A stretch of DNA of 64,000 nt, from NCBI GenBank assembly GCA_019117105.1, contig DXAH01000013.1, forward strand, positions 1-64,000. The letters are read 5' to 3'. The DNA comes from Duodenibacillus intestinigallinarum. GTDB lineage: Bacteria; Pseudomonadota; Gammaproteobacteria; Burkholderiales; Burkholderiaceae_F. Position numbers and translations under genes: made by a program. Under the pieces are notes generated by a model that was given only the letters and a program-made list of their open reading frames with translations, was not told the origin of the DNA and did not search any database. Positions 34,794 through 43,565 of the stretch are shown here, one piece after another. Numbering within the stretch: position 1 is the first letter of the stretch; every line of letters starts with the position of its first letter.

Positions 34794-35744
34794 ATGATTT
34801 CTGACAGCCTGAAGGTCTTCTCGGGGAATGCCAATCCCAAGCTTGCTCATGCAGTGGCTCAGTACCTGAACATCCCGCTTGGGCGGGCAACCGTCAACCG
34901 CTTCTCCGACGGTGAAGTTATGGTTGAAATCAACGAGAACGTCCGCGGCTGTGACGCTTTCGTGCTGCAGAGCACCTGTGCGCCGACCAACGACAATCTG
35001 ATGGAGCTGATGATCATGGTTGATGCTCTGCGCCGCGCTTCGTGCCGCCGCATCACCGCCGTGATGCCCTATTACGGCTACGCCCGTCAGGATCGTCGTC
35101 CCCGTTCGGCCCGTGTGGCCATCTCCGCCAAGGTCGTCGCGAACATGCTCCAGAGCGTGGGCATTGACCGCGTGCTGACGATGGATCTGCACGCTGATCA
35201 GATTCAGGGCTTCTTCGACGTTCCGGTCGACAACATTTACTCGACGCCCGTTCTGTTGAACGACTTGGTCTCGCACCAGTATCCCGACCTGATGGTGGTC
35301 TCGCCTGACGTGGGTGGCGTGGTTCGTGCTCGTGCCATGGCCAAGGAACTCGGCGTTGATCTCGCCATCATCGACAAGCGTCGTCCCCGCGCCAACGTCG
35401 CCGAAATCATGAACATCATCGGTGAAGTGAAAGGCCGCACCTGCGTCATCACCGACGACATCGTCGATACGGCCGGCACCTTGTGCAACGCCGCCGGCGC
35501 TCTGAAGGAGCGCGGCGCTACCCGTGTGCTCGCCTATGCAGCGCACCCGGTTTTCTCCGGCAACGCCATCGAACGCATCAAGAACTCCGCTCTTGACGAA
35601 GTCGTGGTGACCGACACGATTCCGCTGCGCCCCGAAGCGCAGGAATGCCCCAAGATCCGCCAGCTCTCCTGCGCGCCTCTGGTGGGCGAAACGATTTCGC
35701 GCATCGCGCGCGAAGATTCGGTGAGCGAGCTTTTTAACGAATAA
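34794..35744 (+). CDS. prs: Ribose-phosphate pyrophosphokinase
   Basis: 316 residues from ATG 34794, behind CAGAGGG. It makes PRPP from ribose 5-phosphate and ATP for nucleotide, His and Trp synthesis. Signatures are FSDGEVMVEINENVRG, the metal/ATP motif DLHADQIQGFF, and the PRPP loop ITDDIVDTAGTL. The gene starts its own transcription unit after the tRNA terminator and is followed by a strong hairpin-T-run before rplY. Confidence 0.97.
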   Translation: MISDSLKVFSGNANPKLAHAVAQYLNIPLGRATVNRFSDGEVMVEINENVRGCDAFVLQSTCAPTNDNLMELMIMVDALRRASCRRITAVMPYYGYARQDRRPRSARVAISAKVVANMLQSVGIDRVLTMDLHADQIQGFFDVPVDNIYSTPVLLNDLVSHQYPDLMVVSPDVGGVVRARAMAKELGVDLAIIDKRRPRANVAEIMNIIGEVKGRTCVITDDIVDTAGTLCNAAGALKERGATRVLAYAAHPVFSGNAIERIKNSALDEVVVTDTIPLRPEAQECPKIRQLSCAPLVGETISRIAREDSVSELFNE

Positions 35745-35776
35745 TCCGCTACAATCCGAATCCTTTTTTAAAACCT

Positions 35777-35810
35777 GTTCGCAACTGGTCGCGGTTGCGA
35801 ACACTTTTTT
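35777..35810 (+). terminator. Strong terminator or attenuator just before rplY
   Basis: A perfect 9-bp stem, GTTCGCAAC at 35777-35785 and GTTGCGAAC at 35794-35802, loop 8 nt, followed after two bases by TTTTTT (35805-35810). The rplY ATG is only 23 nt downstream. A TACAAT at 35750-35755 could be the -10 of an rplY promoter, in which case this hairpin lies in the rplY leader and would act as an attenuator. Confidence 0.8.
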
Positions 35811-35832
35811 GTTTATTTTGAGGTACTTAACC

Positions 35833-36435
35833 ATGAAATTCACCGCCGCTACCCGCGCAACGCAAGGTACGAGTGCGAGCCGCCGCCTTCGCCGCGAAGC
35901 CAAGGTTCCCGCAATCCTTTACGGCCTGAACCAGCCTGCAGCCATGATCGCCATCGATCACAACGAAATGTTCTACGCGCTGCAGAAGGAAAAGTTCCAT
36001 TCCTCCATCCTGACGATGGAACTCGACGGCACTGAACAGCTCGTGGTCCTGCGTGCCTTCCAGATGCACCCGTACAAGAACCAGGTTCTGCACATGGACT
36101 TCCAGCGTATCGACCCGAACGCCAACGTGACGATGCGCGTGCCGCTGCACTTCTTCGGCGGTGAAAACAGCCCGGCCGTCAAGATCGACAAGGGCCTCAT
36201 CAGCCACCTCGTGAGCGCTGTGGAAGTTTCCTGCCTGCCCAAGGATCTGCCCGAATTCATCGACGTGGATCTCTCCGGCATGACCAGCCAGACCACGCTG
36301 CGCGTGGGCGACATCACGCTGCCCGCCGGCGTGACCGCCGTCAACCCCGAAACCCCGGTTGCTACGGTTGCCAATGTGGCCGGCGACGATGCCGACACCG
36401 CTGCTACCGAGGAAGCTGCTACGCCTGCCGCCTAA
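35833..36435 (+). CDS. rplY: 50S ribosomal protein L25 (long CTC form)
   Basis: 200 residues from ATG 35833. The N-terminal half is the 5S rRNA-binding L25 domain (RATQGTSASRRLRREAKVPA), the second half the TL5/CTC beta domain (LPEFIDVDLSGM). An acidic, alanine-rich tail ends the protein. The short E. coli L25 lacks the second domain. It lies between prs and the DEAD-box gene in the conserved prs-rplY-pth-ychF order, here with the helicase gene inserted between rplY and pth. Confidence 0.96.
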   Translation: MKFTAATRATQGTSASRRLRREAKVPAILYGLNQPAAMIAIDHNEMFYALQKEKFHSSILTMELDGTEQLVVLRAFQMHPYKNQVLHMDFQRIDPNANVTMRVPLHFFGGENSPAVKIDKGLISHLVSAVEVSCLPKDLPEFIDVDLSGMTSQTTLRVGDITLPAGVTAVNPETPVATVANVAGDDADTAATEEAATPAA

Positions 36436-36501
36436 TCGCGCAGTTCGTTGCATCAACGGCCGTGCCTTTCTTTGAAAAAGCGCGGCTGTACGCAGCCCAA
36501 G

Positions 36502-36560
36502 CCCGTTCTTTGCCAAAGGCATCCGTTGGGTGCTGCCGCAGAAAACGGGTTTTATTTTTT
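36502..36560 (+). terminator. Terminator after rplY
   Basis: CCCGTT at 36502 onward pairs with AACGGG near 36544-36549, with an imperfect inner stem, and is followed by TTTTATTTTTT. It lies in the 163-bp gap between rplY and the DEAD-box helicase gene. Confidence 0.55.
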
Positions 36561-36598
36561 GCGCCACAAAGTGAGCGCTTTGACTTGAGACCGTTTGC

Positions 36599-38374
36599 AT
36601 GACCTCCGCCTTTGCTCCTCTGGGGCTTTCCGAAAAACTCTGCGAGACCGTTGCGCGTCTGGGCTTTGAAGAGCCGACGCCGATTCAGTCCGCCGCAGTT
36701 CCTGAACTCATCAAAGGCGGCGACGTCTTGGGTCAGGCCGCCACCGGCACCGGCAAGACGGCAGCCTTTGCGCTGCCCGCCGTAGAAGTTTTTGCCGGCA
36801 CCGAAGCTAAGCCCGGCGCTCCCCGCGTGCTCGTTCTCACGCCCACGCGAGAGTTGTGCCTGCAGGTGAGCGAAAGCTTCGTCAATCTCGGCCAAGACAG
36901 CGGTCTGGAAACCTGCCCCATCTACGGCGGCCAGGACTACTCGCGCCAGATCCGACTCTTAAAGCGCGGCGTTCACGTCGTCGTTGCCACGCCCGGCCGC
37001 GCGCTTGATCATCTGCACCGCGGAACGCTTGACCTCTCCCATGTCCAGTTCTTCGTGATGGACGAAGCCGACGAAATGCTCGACATGGGTTTTGCAGAAG
37101 AACTCGAAGAACTCACCGCTGCGCTTCCCGAAACGCACCAAACGGCGCTCTTTTCGGCGACGCTGCCCGAGCGCATTCTTGAAATCGCCAACAAGCATCT
37201 CAAGAACCCGAAACACATCGTCATCGAAAAAAACTCCACGGAAGAAGCGCCTCGCGTGCCGCAGGTCGCCTACGTTGTGGCGCGCCCGCATCGCTTGGCT
37301 GCGCTCGCCCGCATTCTCGAAGTCGAAGAAGCCGAACTTGCCATCTGCTTTGCCCGCACTCGCGTCGAAGTCGACGAAGTCACGGAAGCCATGCGCGCCC
37401 GCGGATTTTCCGTAGAGGCTCTTCACGGCGGTCTTGATCAGGCCAGCCGCGACCGCGTTATGAAGCGCGCCAAAAACGGCTCCATCGAACTCATCGTTGC
37501 CACGGACGTCGCCGCCCGCGGCATTGACCTGGAAAACCTCACGCACGTGGTCAACCTGGGGTTGCCCGCCTCGCCTGAAACCTACGTACACCGTATCGGC
37601 CGTACGGGACGTGCCGGCCGCAGCGGTACTGCCATCTCCGTCATCGAGCCTCGCGAACATCGCCGCCTGCGCTTTCTGGAATCGCACACCAAGGCCAAGA
37701 TTGAAGTGCGCACGGTTCCCACGCTTACCGATGCGCGTGCCAAGCGTCTGTCGGCACTGAAGAATTCCATTGCCGAAGAGCTTTCCAATACCAAGCAAAT
37801 TGAACGCTACCGCGTGATCGTCGAATCGCTGTGCACGCAGTTCGATCCGATGGATGTCGCCTGCGCAGCCGTCTCTCTTGCCAACCGTGCCGTCAACGGT
37901 ACCGGCGACGAGGAAGAAATTCCCGCGCCGACGTTCTTTGACCGCCCCAAGCGCGAAAGAGCCCGAGCCAGTCGCCTGACCGAGACCCCCGAGGCCGGCA
38001 TGAGCCGCATCTTCATCGGCGCCGGTCACAAATCCGGCGTGCGTCCCGGCGACATTGTCGGAGCCATCGCCAACGAAGCGGGCATCGCAAGCCGCAAGAT
38101 CGGGGCCATCGAAATCACCGAATCCTTTACGCTCGTAGAAGTAGAAAAGTCTGTTGCCTCGGCCGTCGTCGAATCGCTTAAGGACAGCACGATCAAAGGC
38201 CGCCGCGTGACGATCAAGTTCGACCGTGCCCCAAAGCGCTTTGATGATCGCGAGGAAGGCACCGGCAAGCCCAAGCGCCAGTTCGACAAAAGGGACGATC
38301 GCAAAAAGGATCACCGCGGCAAAGCCAAGGATAAAAAGAAGAAATCGTCCGATACGTCCCGTTTCTACGAATAA
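36599..38374 (+). CDS. DEAD-box RNA helicase, DeaD/CsdA type
   Basis: 591 residues. Helicase motifs in order: Q motif (GFEEPTPIQSAAVP), AATGTGKT, PTRELC, TPGR, DEAD, SAT, then C-terminal ARGIDLENLTHVVN and HRIGRTGRAGR. A DbpA/CsdA-type RNA-binding domain follows at about 460-540 (MSRIFIGAGHKSGVRPGDIV), and the protein ends in a Lys-rich basic tail. Such helicases help ribosome assembly and mRNA turnover, notably in the cold. It sits between rplY and pth; CsdA and a fusion-like DbpA homologue cannot be fully separated. Confidence 0.92.
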   Translation: MTSAFAPLGLSEKLCETVARLGFEEPTPIQSAAVPELIKGGDVLGQAATGTGKTAAFALPAVEVFAGTEAKPGAPRVLVLTPTRELCLQVSESFVNLGQDSGLETCPIYGGQDYSRQIRLLKRGVHVVVATPGRALDHLHRGTLDLSHVQFFVMDEADEMLDMGFAEELEELTAALPETHQTALFSATLPERILEIANKHLKNPKHIVIEKNSTEEAPRVPQVAYVVARPHRLAALARILEVEEAELAICFARTRVEVDEVTEAMRARGFSVEALHGGLDQASRDRVMKRAKNGSIELIVATDVAARGIDLENLTHVVNLGLPASPETYVHRIGRTGRAGRSGTAISVIEPREHRRLRFLESHTKAKIEVRTVPTLTDARAKRLSALKNSIAEELSNTKQIERYRVIVESLCTQFDPMDVACAAVSLANRAVNGTGDEEEIPAPTFFDRPKRERARASRLTETPEAGMSRIFIGAGHKSGVRPGDIVGAIANEAGIASRKIGAIEITESFTLVEVEKSVASAVVESLKDSTIKGRRVTIKFDRAPKRFDDREEGTGKPKRQFDKRDDRKKDHRGKAKDKKKKSSDTSRFYE

Positions 38375-38406
38375 CGGACCGTTCGGACCAAAAGGAAGAC
38401 TGCATC

Positions 38407-39063
38407 ATGGCTCAAAAGCCCATTGCTCTCATCGTCGGTCTCGGCAACCCGGGCGACGAATACAGAAACACCCGCCACAATGTCGGCTTTGACTTCCTCG
38501 ACCGTCTGGCTCAGGCTAAAGGCGCGCGTTTCTCACATCAGGCCAAGTTCTTCGGCGAGACGGCCCGCATTTCGACGCCCGCCGGCGACGTGTGGCTGCT
38601 CAAGCCTTCGACCTACATGAATCTGTCGGGACAGGCCGTGCAGCCATTGGCTGCTTATTACAAGATTTCGCCGGAAGAAATTCTGGTGGTACACGACGAA
38701 CTCGATCTCGTGCCCGGCACGATGCGTCTGAAGTTCGGCGGCAGCAACGCCGGCCACAACGGTCTCAAAGACATCACGCAGCGTCTTTCGACGGGCGACT
38801 TCTGGCGACTGCGCGTCGGCATTGGTCACCCGCGCAAGCTTTGTCCGGGCATGGCTGTGGTCGACTGGGTGCTTGGGCGCGCCACAGCCGAGCAGAACGA
38901 AGGAATCTCGAAGTGTCTTGAGGGCGCTCTGAAAGCCGTCGACAACCTTGCTCTGGGCAAATTTGACAGTGCGGAACGCACCCTCGGCAAGTTTGCGCAT
39001 CCGCCCAAGCCAGCCAAGACCGAAAAGACTCCCGAAAAGAAGGAGCCCGAGGCCGAAGCATAA
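38407..39063 (+). CDS. pth: Peptidyl-tRNA hydrolase
   Basis: 218 residues. It releases peptides from stalled peptidyl-tRNA. Catalytic H24 (NTRHNVGF) and D97 (VVHDELD) are present, as are LVGLGNPG-like start residues and the GGSNAGHNGLKDI loop. The last 25 residues (KPAKTEKTPEKKEPE) form a charged tail beyond the usual fold. It follows the helicase gene by 32 bp and precedes ychF. Confidence 0.96.
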   Translation: MAQKPIALIVGLGNPGDEYRNTRHNVGFDFLDRLAQAKGARFSHQAKFFGETARISTPAGDVWLLKPSTYMNLSGQAVQPLAAYYKISPEEILVVHDELDLVPGTMRLKFGGSNAGHNGLKDITQRLSTGDFWRLRVGIGHPRKLCPGMAVVDWVLGRATAEQNEGISKCLEGALKAVDNLALGKFDSAERTLGKFAHPPKPAKTEKTPEKKEPEAEA

Positions 39064-39136
39064 AAATTTGCGGCTTGCTGCGCCATAATTATTTGATCAT
39101 CCGATTTCATATTTTTCGCACAGGAACTTAATCGTC

Positions 39137-40231
39137 ATGGGACTGAAATGCGGCATCGTCGGTTTGCCAAACGTCGGCAAATCCACCATCTTTAACGCCT
39201 TAACGAAGGCCGGCATCGCGGCGGAAAACTATCCGTTCTGCACCATTGAGCCCAATGTGGGCATCGTGGAAGTGCCCGATCCCCGTCTGCAGAAGCTCGC
39301 CGACATCGTCTCGCCCGAACGCATCGTGCCCGCCACCGTTGAATTCGTGGACATCGCCGGCCTCGTTGCAGGCGCAAGCAAGGGCGAAGGTCTAGGTAAC
39401 CAATTCCTTGCCAACATTCGCGAATGCGATGCCATCGCTCACATCGTGCGCTGCTTTGAAGACGAAAACGTCGTACACGTCGCAGGCAAAGTCTCTCCCT
39501 TGGACGACATCGAAGTCATCAATACGGAATTAGCACTGGCCGACCTCGCCTCCGTTGAAAAGGCGCTTAACCGCTGGAGCAAACAGGCTCGTCAGGGCGG
39601 CGACAAGGAAGCGCTCAAACTCGTGCAGGTGCTCGAAAAGGTCCTGCCTTTCCTCAACGAAGGTAAGCCCGCTCGCGCGGCCAAGCTCTCCAAGGAAGAG
39701 CTCGCGATCATCCGTCCGCTGTTCCTTCTCACGCTCAAGCCCGTCATGTACGTGGCCAACGTCACCGAAAACGGCTTTGAAAACAATCCGCTTCTCGATT
39801 CCGTCAAGGAATTGGCCGCCGGCGAACACGCCCCGGTCGTAGCCGTGTGCGCCAAGACCGAAGCAGAAATCGCCGAACTCGATGACGAAGACAAGGCCAT
39901 GTTCCTGGAAGACATGGGCATGCACGAACCGGGGCTCAACCGCGTGATTCGCGCCGGTTATGACCTGCTCGGTCTGCAGACCTACTTCACGGCCGGCGTC
40001 AAGGAAGTGCGAGCCTGGACGATTCACAAGGGCGATACGGCTCCGCAGGCTGCCGGCGTCATTCACACCGACTTCGAGCGCGGCTTCATTCGTGCGCAGA
40101 CGATCAGCTACGACGACTACATCGCCTACAAGGGCGAAAAAGGAGCTCAGGAAGCCGGCAAGATGCGTGCCGAAGGCAAGGACTATGTCGTGGCTGACGG
40201 CGACGTAATGAACTTCCTCTTTAACGTCTAA
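39137..40231 (+). CDS. ychF: Ribosome-associated ATPase YchF
   Basis: 364 residues, an Obg-family protein that prefers ATP over GTP. P-loop is GLPNVGKST at 9-17; switch region DIAGLVAGASKGEGLG; then a helical insert and a TGS domain at the C-terminus (GDTAPQAAGVIHTDFERGFI, ending in YVVADGDVMNFLFNV). It is linked to oxidative stress and translation. A CATAAT at about 39084 upstream could be its -10. The pth-ychF order is conserved in many bacteria. Confidence 0.96.
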   Translation: MGLKCGIVGLPNVGKSTIFNALTKAGIAAENYPFCTIEPNVGIVEVPDPRLQKLADIVSPERIVPATVEFVDIAGLVAGASKGEGLGNQFLANIRECDAIAHIVRCFEDENVVHVAGKVSPLDDIEVINTELALADLASVEKALNRWSKQARQGGDKEALKLVQVLEKVLPFLNEGKPARAAKLSKEELAIIRPLFLLTLKPVMYVANVTENGFENNPLLDSVKELAAGEHAPVVAVCAKTEAEIAELDDEDKAMFLEDMGMHEPGLNRVIRAGYDLLGLQTYFTAGVKEVRAWTIHKGDTAPQAAGVIHTDFERGFIRAQTISYDDYIAYKGEKGAQEAGKMRAEGKDYVVADGDVMNFLFNV

Positions 40232-40254
40232 CTGACCACTTCGGTTAGCGTTTC

Positions 40255-40293
40255 AAAGAGCCTTTTCGAGACAACTTCGGAAAGGCTCTTTTC
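40255..40293. terminator. Bidirectional terminator between ychF and hslR
   Basis: AAAGAGCCTTT at 40255-40265 pairs with AAAGGCTCTTT at 40281-40291. T-rich sequence on both flanks suits both convergent genes. Confidence 0.85.
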
Positions 40294-40692
40294 TTATTCG
40301 AAGCCTTCGCGGGTGAAGTAGCGGATGCGTCGGGCATCGCGCTTGGTGGGGCGCCCCTTCTTGATGGAAAGTGCGGGCTCGGCGGCAAGTTTTCGGATCG
40401 CTGCGTTTTCTTCACGCAGAATCTTCGACTCGTCCGTTTCACGATAAAGCGTCTGCGCCACAGGCGCGGGACCTCTCACCGTAGAAAGCTTTTCTACGAA
40501 GACCGTGAACCTTTCTTCGCCTCGGGTGATTTCCAGCCGGTCGCCGGGTTTGACCTCGCGCGAAGACTTGATGCGGTTGCCGTCCAGACGCACGCGTCCG
40601 AGCTCGACGGCTTCCTGTGCGAGCGTGCGGGTTTTGAAAAATCGGGCGGCCCAAAGCCACTTATCGATGCGGACAGCTTGCAGTTCGGTCAT
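40294..40692 (-). CDS. hslR: S4-domain heat-shock RNA-binding protein Hsp15
   Basis: 132 residues. The S4 RNA-binding domain covers about residues 8-70 (VRIDKWLWAARFFKTRTLAQ, VRLDGNRIKSSREVKPGD). The C-terminus is basic (KKGRPTKRDARRI). Hsp15 binds free 50S subunits carrying nascent peptidyl-tRNA and helps recycle them after heat shock. It is transcribed alone, convergent with ychF and divergent from kdsD. Confidence 0.92.
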   Translation of the reverse strand: MTELQAVRIDKWLWAARFFKTRTLAQEAVELGRVRLDGNRIKSSREVKPGDRLEITRGEERFTVFVEKLSTVRGPAPVAQTLYRETDESKILREENAAIRKLAAEPALSIKKGRPTKRDARRIRYFTREGFE

Positions 40693-40804
40693 AAGTCAGT
40701 CGAAAAAGAAAATCGACGGAAAAGTTTAGCGGCAATTTTGCTCAATGGGAAAAGGTCTTCACGCGCTAAAATGACGTGTTTCCCTAGGTCTTTTATTCAT
40801 TTTT

Positions 40805-41791
40805 ATGAACGATACTGCCAACTGCGACGGCGCCATCGCGCTCGGTCGCGAAGTGCTCCTGCACGAAGCGCAAGCCGTCAGAGATCTTGCCGATACGCTC
40901 GATGCGCCCCATTTCGGAAAAGCCGTTGAAATGCTCCTGAACTGCAAAGGCCGCGTTGTCGTCAGCGGCGTAGGCAAGTCGGGACACATCGGCCGCAAGC
41001 TTGCCGCAACGCTCGCCTCCACCGGTACGCCCGCCTTTTTCGTGCATGCCGCCGAAGCCGCCCACGGCGACTTGGGTATGATCACGGTCGATGATGTCGT
41101 CATCGGCATTTCTTACTCGGGCACTTCCAACGAGCTGCTCACGATCGTCCCGATTATCAAACGCGAAGGCGCCAAGTTCATTTCGATTACGGGAAATCCT
41201 GAAAGTTCGCTTGCACGTCACGCCGATGTCAACCTCAATGTGCACGTGCCCTTTGAAGCCTGCCCTCTCAACCTCGCGCCCACGTCGTCGACCACGGCCA
41301 CGCTGGCAATGGGCGATGCACTGGCCGTTGCTTGTATGCACGCCAAGGGCTTTACAAAGGAAGACTTCGCTCGCTCGCATCCGGGCGGCGCACTCGGCCG
41401 CAAGCTTCTCACCCATGTCAAGGATGTCATGCGCACGGGCGAAGAAGTTCCGGTCGTGCTTTCCGGCACCACGGTTCTGGAAGCCACGCGCGAAATCACC
41501 AAGAAACACATCGGTATGACTGCCGTCGTTGACGGCGACAAGAAGGTGCTCGGCATCTTCACCGAAGGCGATCTGCGTCGACTCATCGAGCAGCGCGGCG
41601 ACATCCGCGGCGTCAAGATTGATGAAGTAATGACCCGCACGCCGGCAACAATCGAACCCGAAGCGATGGCTGCATCGGCCGCCAAGATCATCGACGAACG
41701 AATGATCAACCAGCTTCTGGTGATTGACGGCGAACGTCATCTGGTGGGCGCCCTGCACATCCACGATCTCATGACCTCCAAGGTGATTTGA
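40805..41791 (+). CDS. kdsD: Arabinose-5-phosphate isomerase
   Basis: 328 residues. It converts ribulose 5-phosphate to arabinose 5-phosphate, the first step to Kdo. An SIS domain (VVSGVGKSGHIGRKLAATL, SYSGTSNELL, SSTTATLAMGDALA) is followed by a CBS-domain pair (about 200-325). A TAAAAT at 40769 could be its -10. It begins a long LPS unit kdsD-kdsC-lptC-lptA-lptB-rpoN with tiny gaps or overlaps. Confidence 0.95.
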   Translation: MNDTANCDGAIALGREVLLHEAQAVRDLADTLDAPHFGKAVEMLLNCKGRVVVSGVGKSGHIGRKLAATLASTGTPAFFVHAAEAAHGDLGMITVDDVVIGISYSGTSNELLTIVPIIKREGAKFISITGNPESSLARHADVNLNVHVPFEACPLNLAPTSSTTATLAMGDALAVACMHAKGFTKEDFARSHPGGALGRKLLTHVKDVMRTGEEVPVVLSGTTVLEATREITKKHIGMTAVVDGDKKVLGIFTEGDLRRLIEQRGDIRGVKIDEVMTRTPATIEPEAMAASAAKIIDERMINQLLVIDGERHLVGALHIHDLMTSKVI

Positions 41792-42330
41792 TGACCGACT
41801 TGTTTACCCGCGCCACGTCCGTGCGCCTGGTGGTTCTGGACGTCGACGGCGTTCTCACCGACGGCTCGATTTGGACGGGAGAAAACGGAGAACTTGTCAA
41901 GCGTTTCCATACTCGCGACGGTCTGGGCATCAAGATGCTGCAGGCCGCGGGTATTCCGGTGGCCATTCTCACCGGCCGCATTTCCGCACAAACTGCCGCC
42001 CGCGCTAAGGAACTCGGCATCACTTGCGTGAAACAAGGCAAGCGCTTCAAGACGAACGCATGGGAAGAGATTCTCGCAGAGCACGGCGTGTCCGCCGAAC
42101 AGACGGCCTACATGGGCGATGACGTACCCGACATTCCCATCCTGCAACGCGCGGGATTAGCCGCGGTGCCGGCAGACGCCTCCGAAGACGTCATGCCGTT
42201 GGCTCACTGGGTGAGCCCAAAGATAGGCGGCAACGGCGCCGTGCGTAGCCTGGCCGAATTCATTCTTCGCTCGCAGGGAAAGTGGGACAATCTGATTCAG
42301 AAAAACTACGTTGAAGGAGACCTTTCGTGA
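41791..42330 (+). CDS. kdsC: 3-deoxy-manno-octulosonate-8-phosphatase
   Basis: 179 residues, a small tetrameric HAD phosphatase that releases Kdo from Kdo-8-phosphate. The nucleophile motif is LDVDGVLTDG (D17, D19), followed by motif II AILTGR, and the metal-binding Asp pair is in YMGDDVPDIP. No cap domain is present, which fits KdsC. ATG 41791 overlaps the kdsD stop by one base. Confidence 0.96.
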   Translation: MTDLFTRATSVRLVVLDVDGVLTDGSIWTGENGELVKRFHTRDGLGIKMLQAAGIPVAILTGRISAQTAARAKELGITCVKQGKRFKTNAWEEILAEHGVSAEQTAYMGDDVPDIPILQRAGLAAVPADASEDVMPLAHWVSPKIGGNGAVRSLAEFILRSQGKWDNLIQKNYVEGDLS

Positions 42331-42914
42331 AGGTCTATCTGCGCGACCGCATCACGGCGGGCCTGGGCATCGGCGTTTTAGCCGTCGTCGCCGCCATGAG
42401 CTACTACTACTCGATTCACACCGAGACGGAAGCGCTGCGCGCGGAAATCATCCGCGAGTCGCCCGATTTTACGAGCACCAACATCGCGCTTACGCAATTT
42501 AAAGCTGACGGAACGGCCGAACGCCGCATCTTCGCCGACTATGCCGAGCACTACGAAGATGGCCGCATGACGAGTCTGCGGCCGCGTCTGGTAACGCTTT
42601 CGGTCGACGAACCGCAGGTGAAGGCGAGCGCCGATACCGGCATCAGTTCGGACGCAGGCGAAACGGTGCACTTTACGGGCAACGTCGTCGTCACGCGCGC
42701 GGGCGACCGTGAAAATGCTCCTATGCGCTTTGAAACAGAACAGCTCACCGTGTTTCCGGACACCGAAATTTTTGAAACCGGCGCTCCCGTCAAACTCGTC
42801 AACGGAGCCGACGTCACGACCGGCATCGGCATGACGTTTGACAACGTCGAGCGCACTGTGAACATTCACAGCAACGTAAAATCAAGCTTTAGCCCGCGTA
42901 ACGAGAAGGAATAA
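42327..42914 (+). CDS. lptC: LPS export protein LptC
   Basis: 195 residues with one N-terminal transmembrane helix (about 10-28) and a periplasmic beta-jellyroll. LptC sits on the LptB2FG transporter and hands LPS to LptA. Conserved pieces include the IFADYAEHYEDG and ETVHFTGNVVV strands. It begins with GTG at 42327 and overlaps kdsC by 4 bp (GTGA). Sequence similarity is low in this family; gene order makes the call firm. Confidence 0.92.
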   Translation: MKVYLRDRITAGLGIGVLAVVAAMSYYYSIHTETEALRAEIIRESPDFTSTNIALTQFKADGTAERRIFADYAEHYEDGRMTSLRPRLVTLSVDEPQVKASADTGISSDAGETVHFTGNVVVTRAGDRENAPMRFETEQLTVFPDTEIFETGAPVKLVNGADVTTGIGMTFDNVERTVNIHSNVKSSFSPRNEKE

Positions 42915-42920
42915 TTCGAG

Positions 42921-43532
42921 ATGCGTTTGAAAACGACTGCACTGCCGCTTGCCTGCGCCCTCTTTCTGCTGACGGCCTTTGGCTCCGCCAACGCCGAAAC
43001 GGCCGATCGCAGCAAGCCCATTGAAATCAACGCCGACAATTTCCAGGGCGATGAAGTCCAGCAGGTCGCGATTTACACGGGCCGCGTCGAGGTGCATCAG
43101 GGCACGCTCGAAATTCTCGGCGACAAGCTCACGGTGACAATTTCGCCTGAAGGCTATCGCACCATCACCGTCACGGGTAACCCCGTGCGCATGAAGGAGC
43201 GACGTGATCCCAAAACGCCCGGCGTTGAAGAATGGGTACACGCAAGCAGCCTAACGGCCGTTTACGAAGAACAAAAGGATGTGATCACGCTCACGGAACT
43301 GGCCAAGCTCGCCCGCAGCGAAAACGGCCTTGTGAAGGATTCAAGCGCAGGTGAAAAAATCGTCTACAACCTGCGCACCGCTCGCTCGCGCGTGGAAGGC
43401 GCTGTCGTCGAAGGCAAGCGTAACCGCGTGAGCACCGTTCTGGCACCTCGCAAGCAGGGCAATCAAGCTGCACCCGCCCCGAGCACCGGCGCCACGGCTC
43501 CCATGCAGGGTACGACTCGCCTGGGCCAGTAA
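42921..43532 (+). CDS. lptA: Periplasmic LPS bridge protein LptA
   Basis: 203 residues: signal peptide of about 25 residues (cleavage near NAETAD), then the OstA-like beta-jellyroll that polymerises into the LPS bridge between membranes. Conserved starts are KPIEINADNFQGDE and YTGRVEVHQGTLEILGDKL. The C-terminal 35 residues are a Pro/Ala-rich, low-complexity tail. It starts 6 bp after lptC. Confidence 0.93.
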   Translation: MRLKTTALPLACALFLLTAFGSANAETADRSKPIEINADNFQGDEVQQVAIYTGRVEVHQGTLEILGDKLTVTISPEGYRTITVTGNPVRMKERRDPKTPGVEEWVHASSLTAVYEEQKDVITLTELAKLARSENGLVKDSSAGEKIVYNLRTARSRVEGAVVEGKRNRVSTVLAPRKQGNQAAPAPSTGATAPMQGTTRLGQ

Positions 43533-43565
43533 GTTAACCGAACAACAAACCTAGAGAGATCCGTT

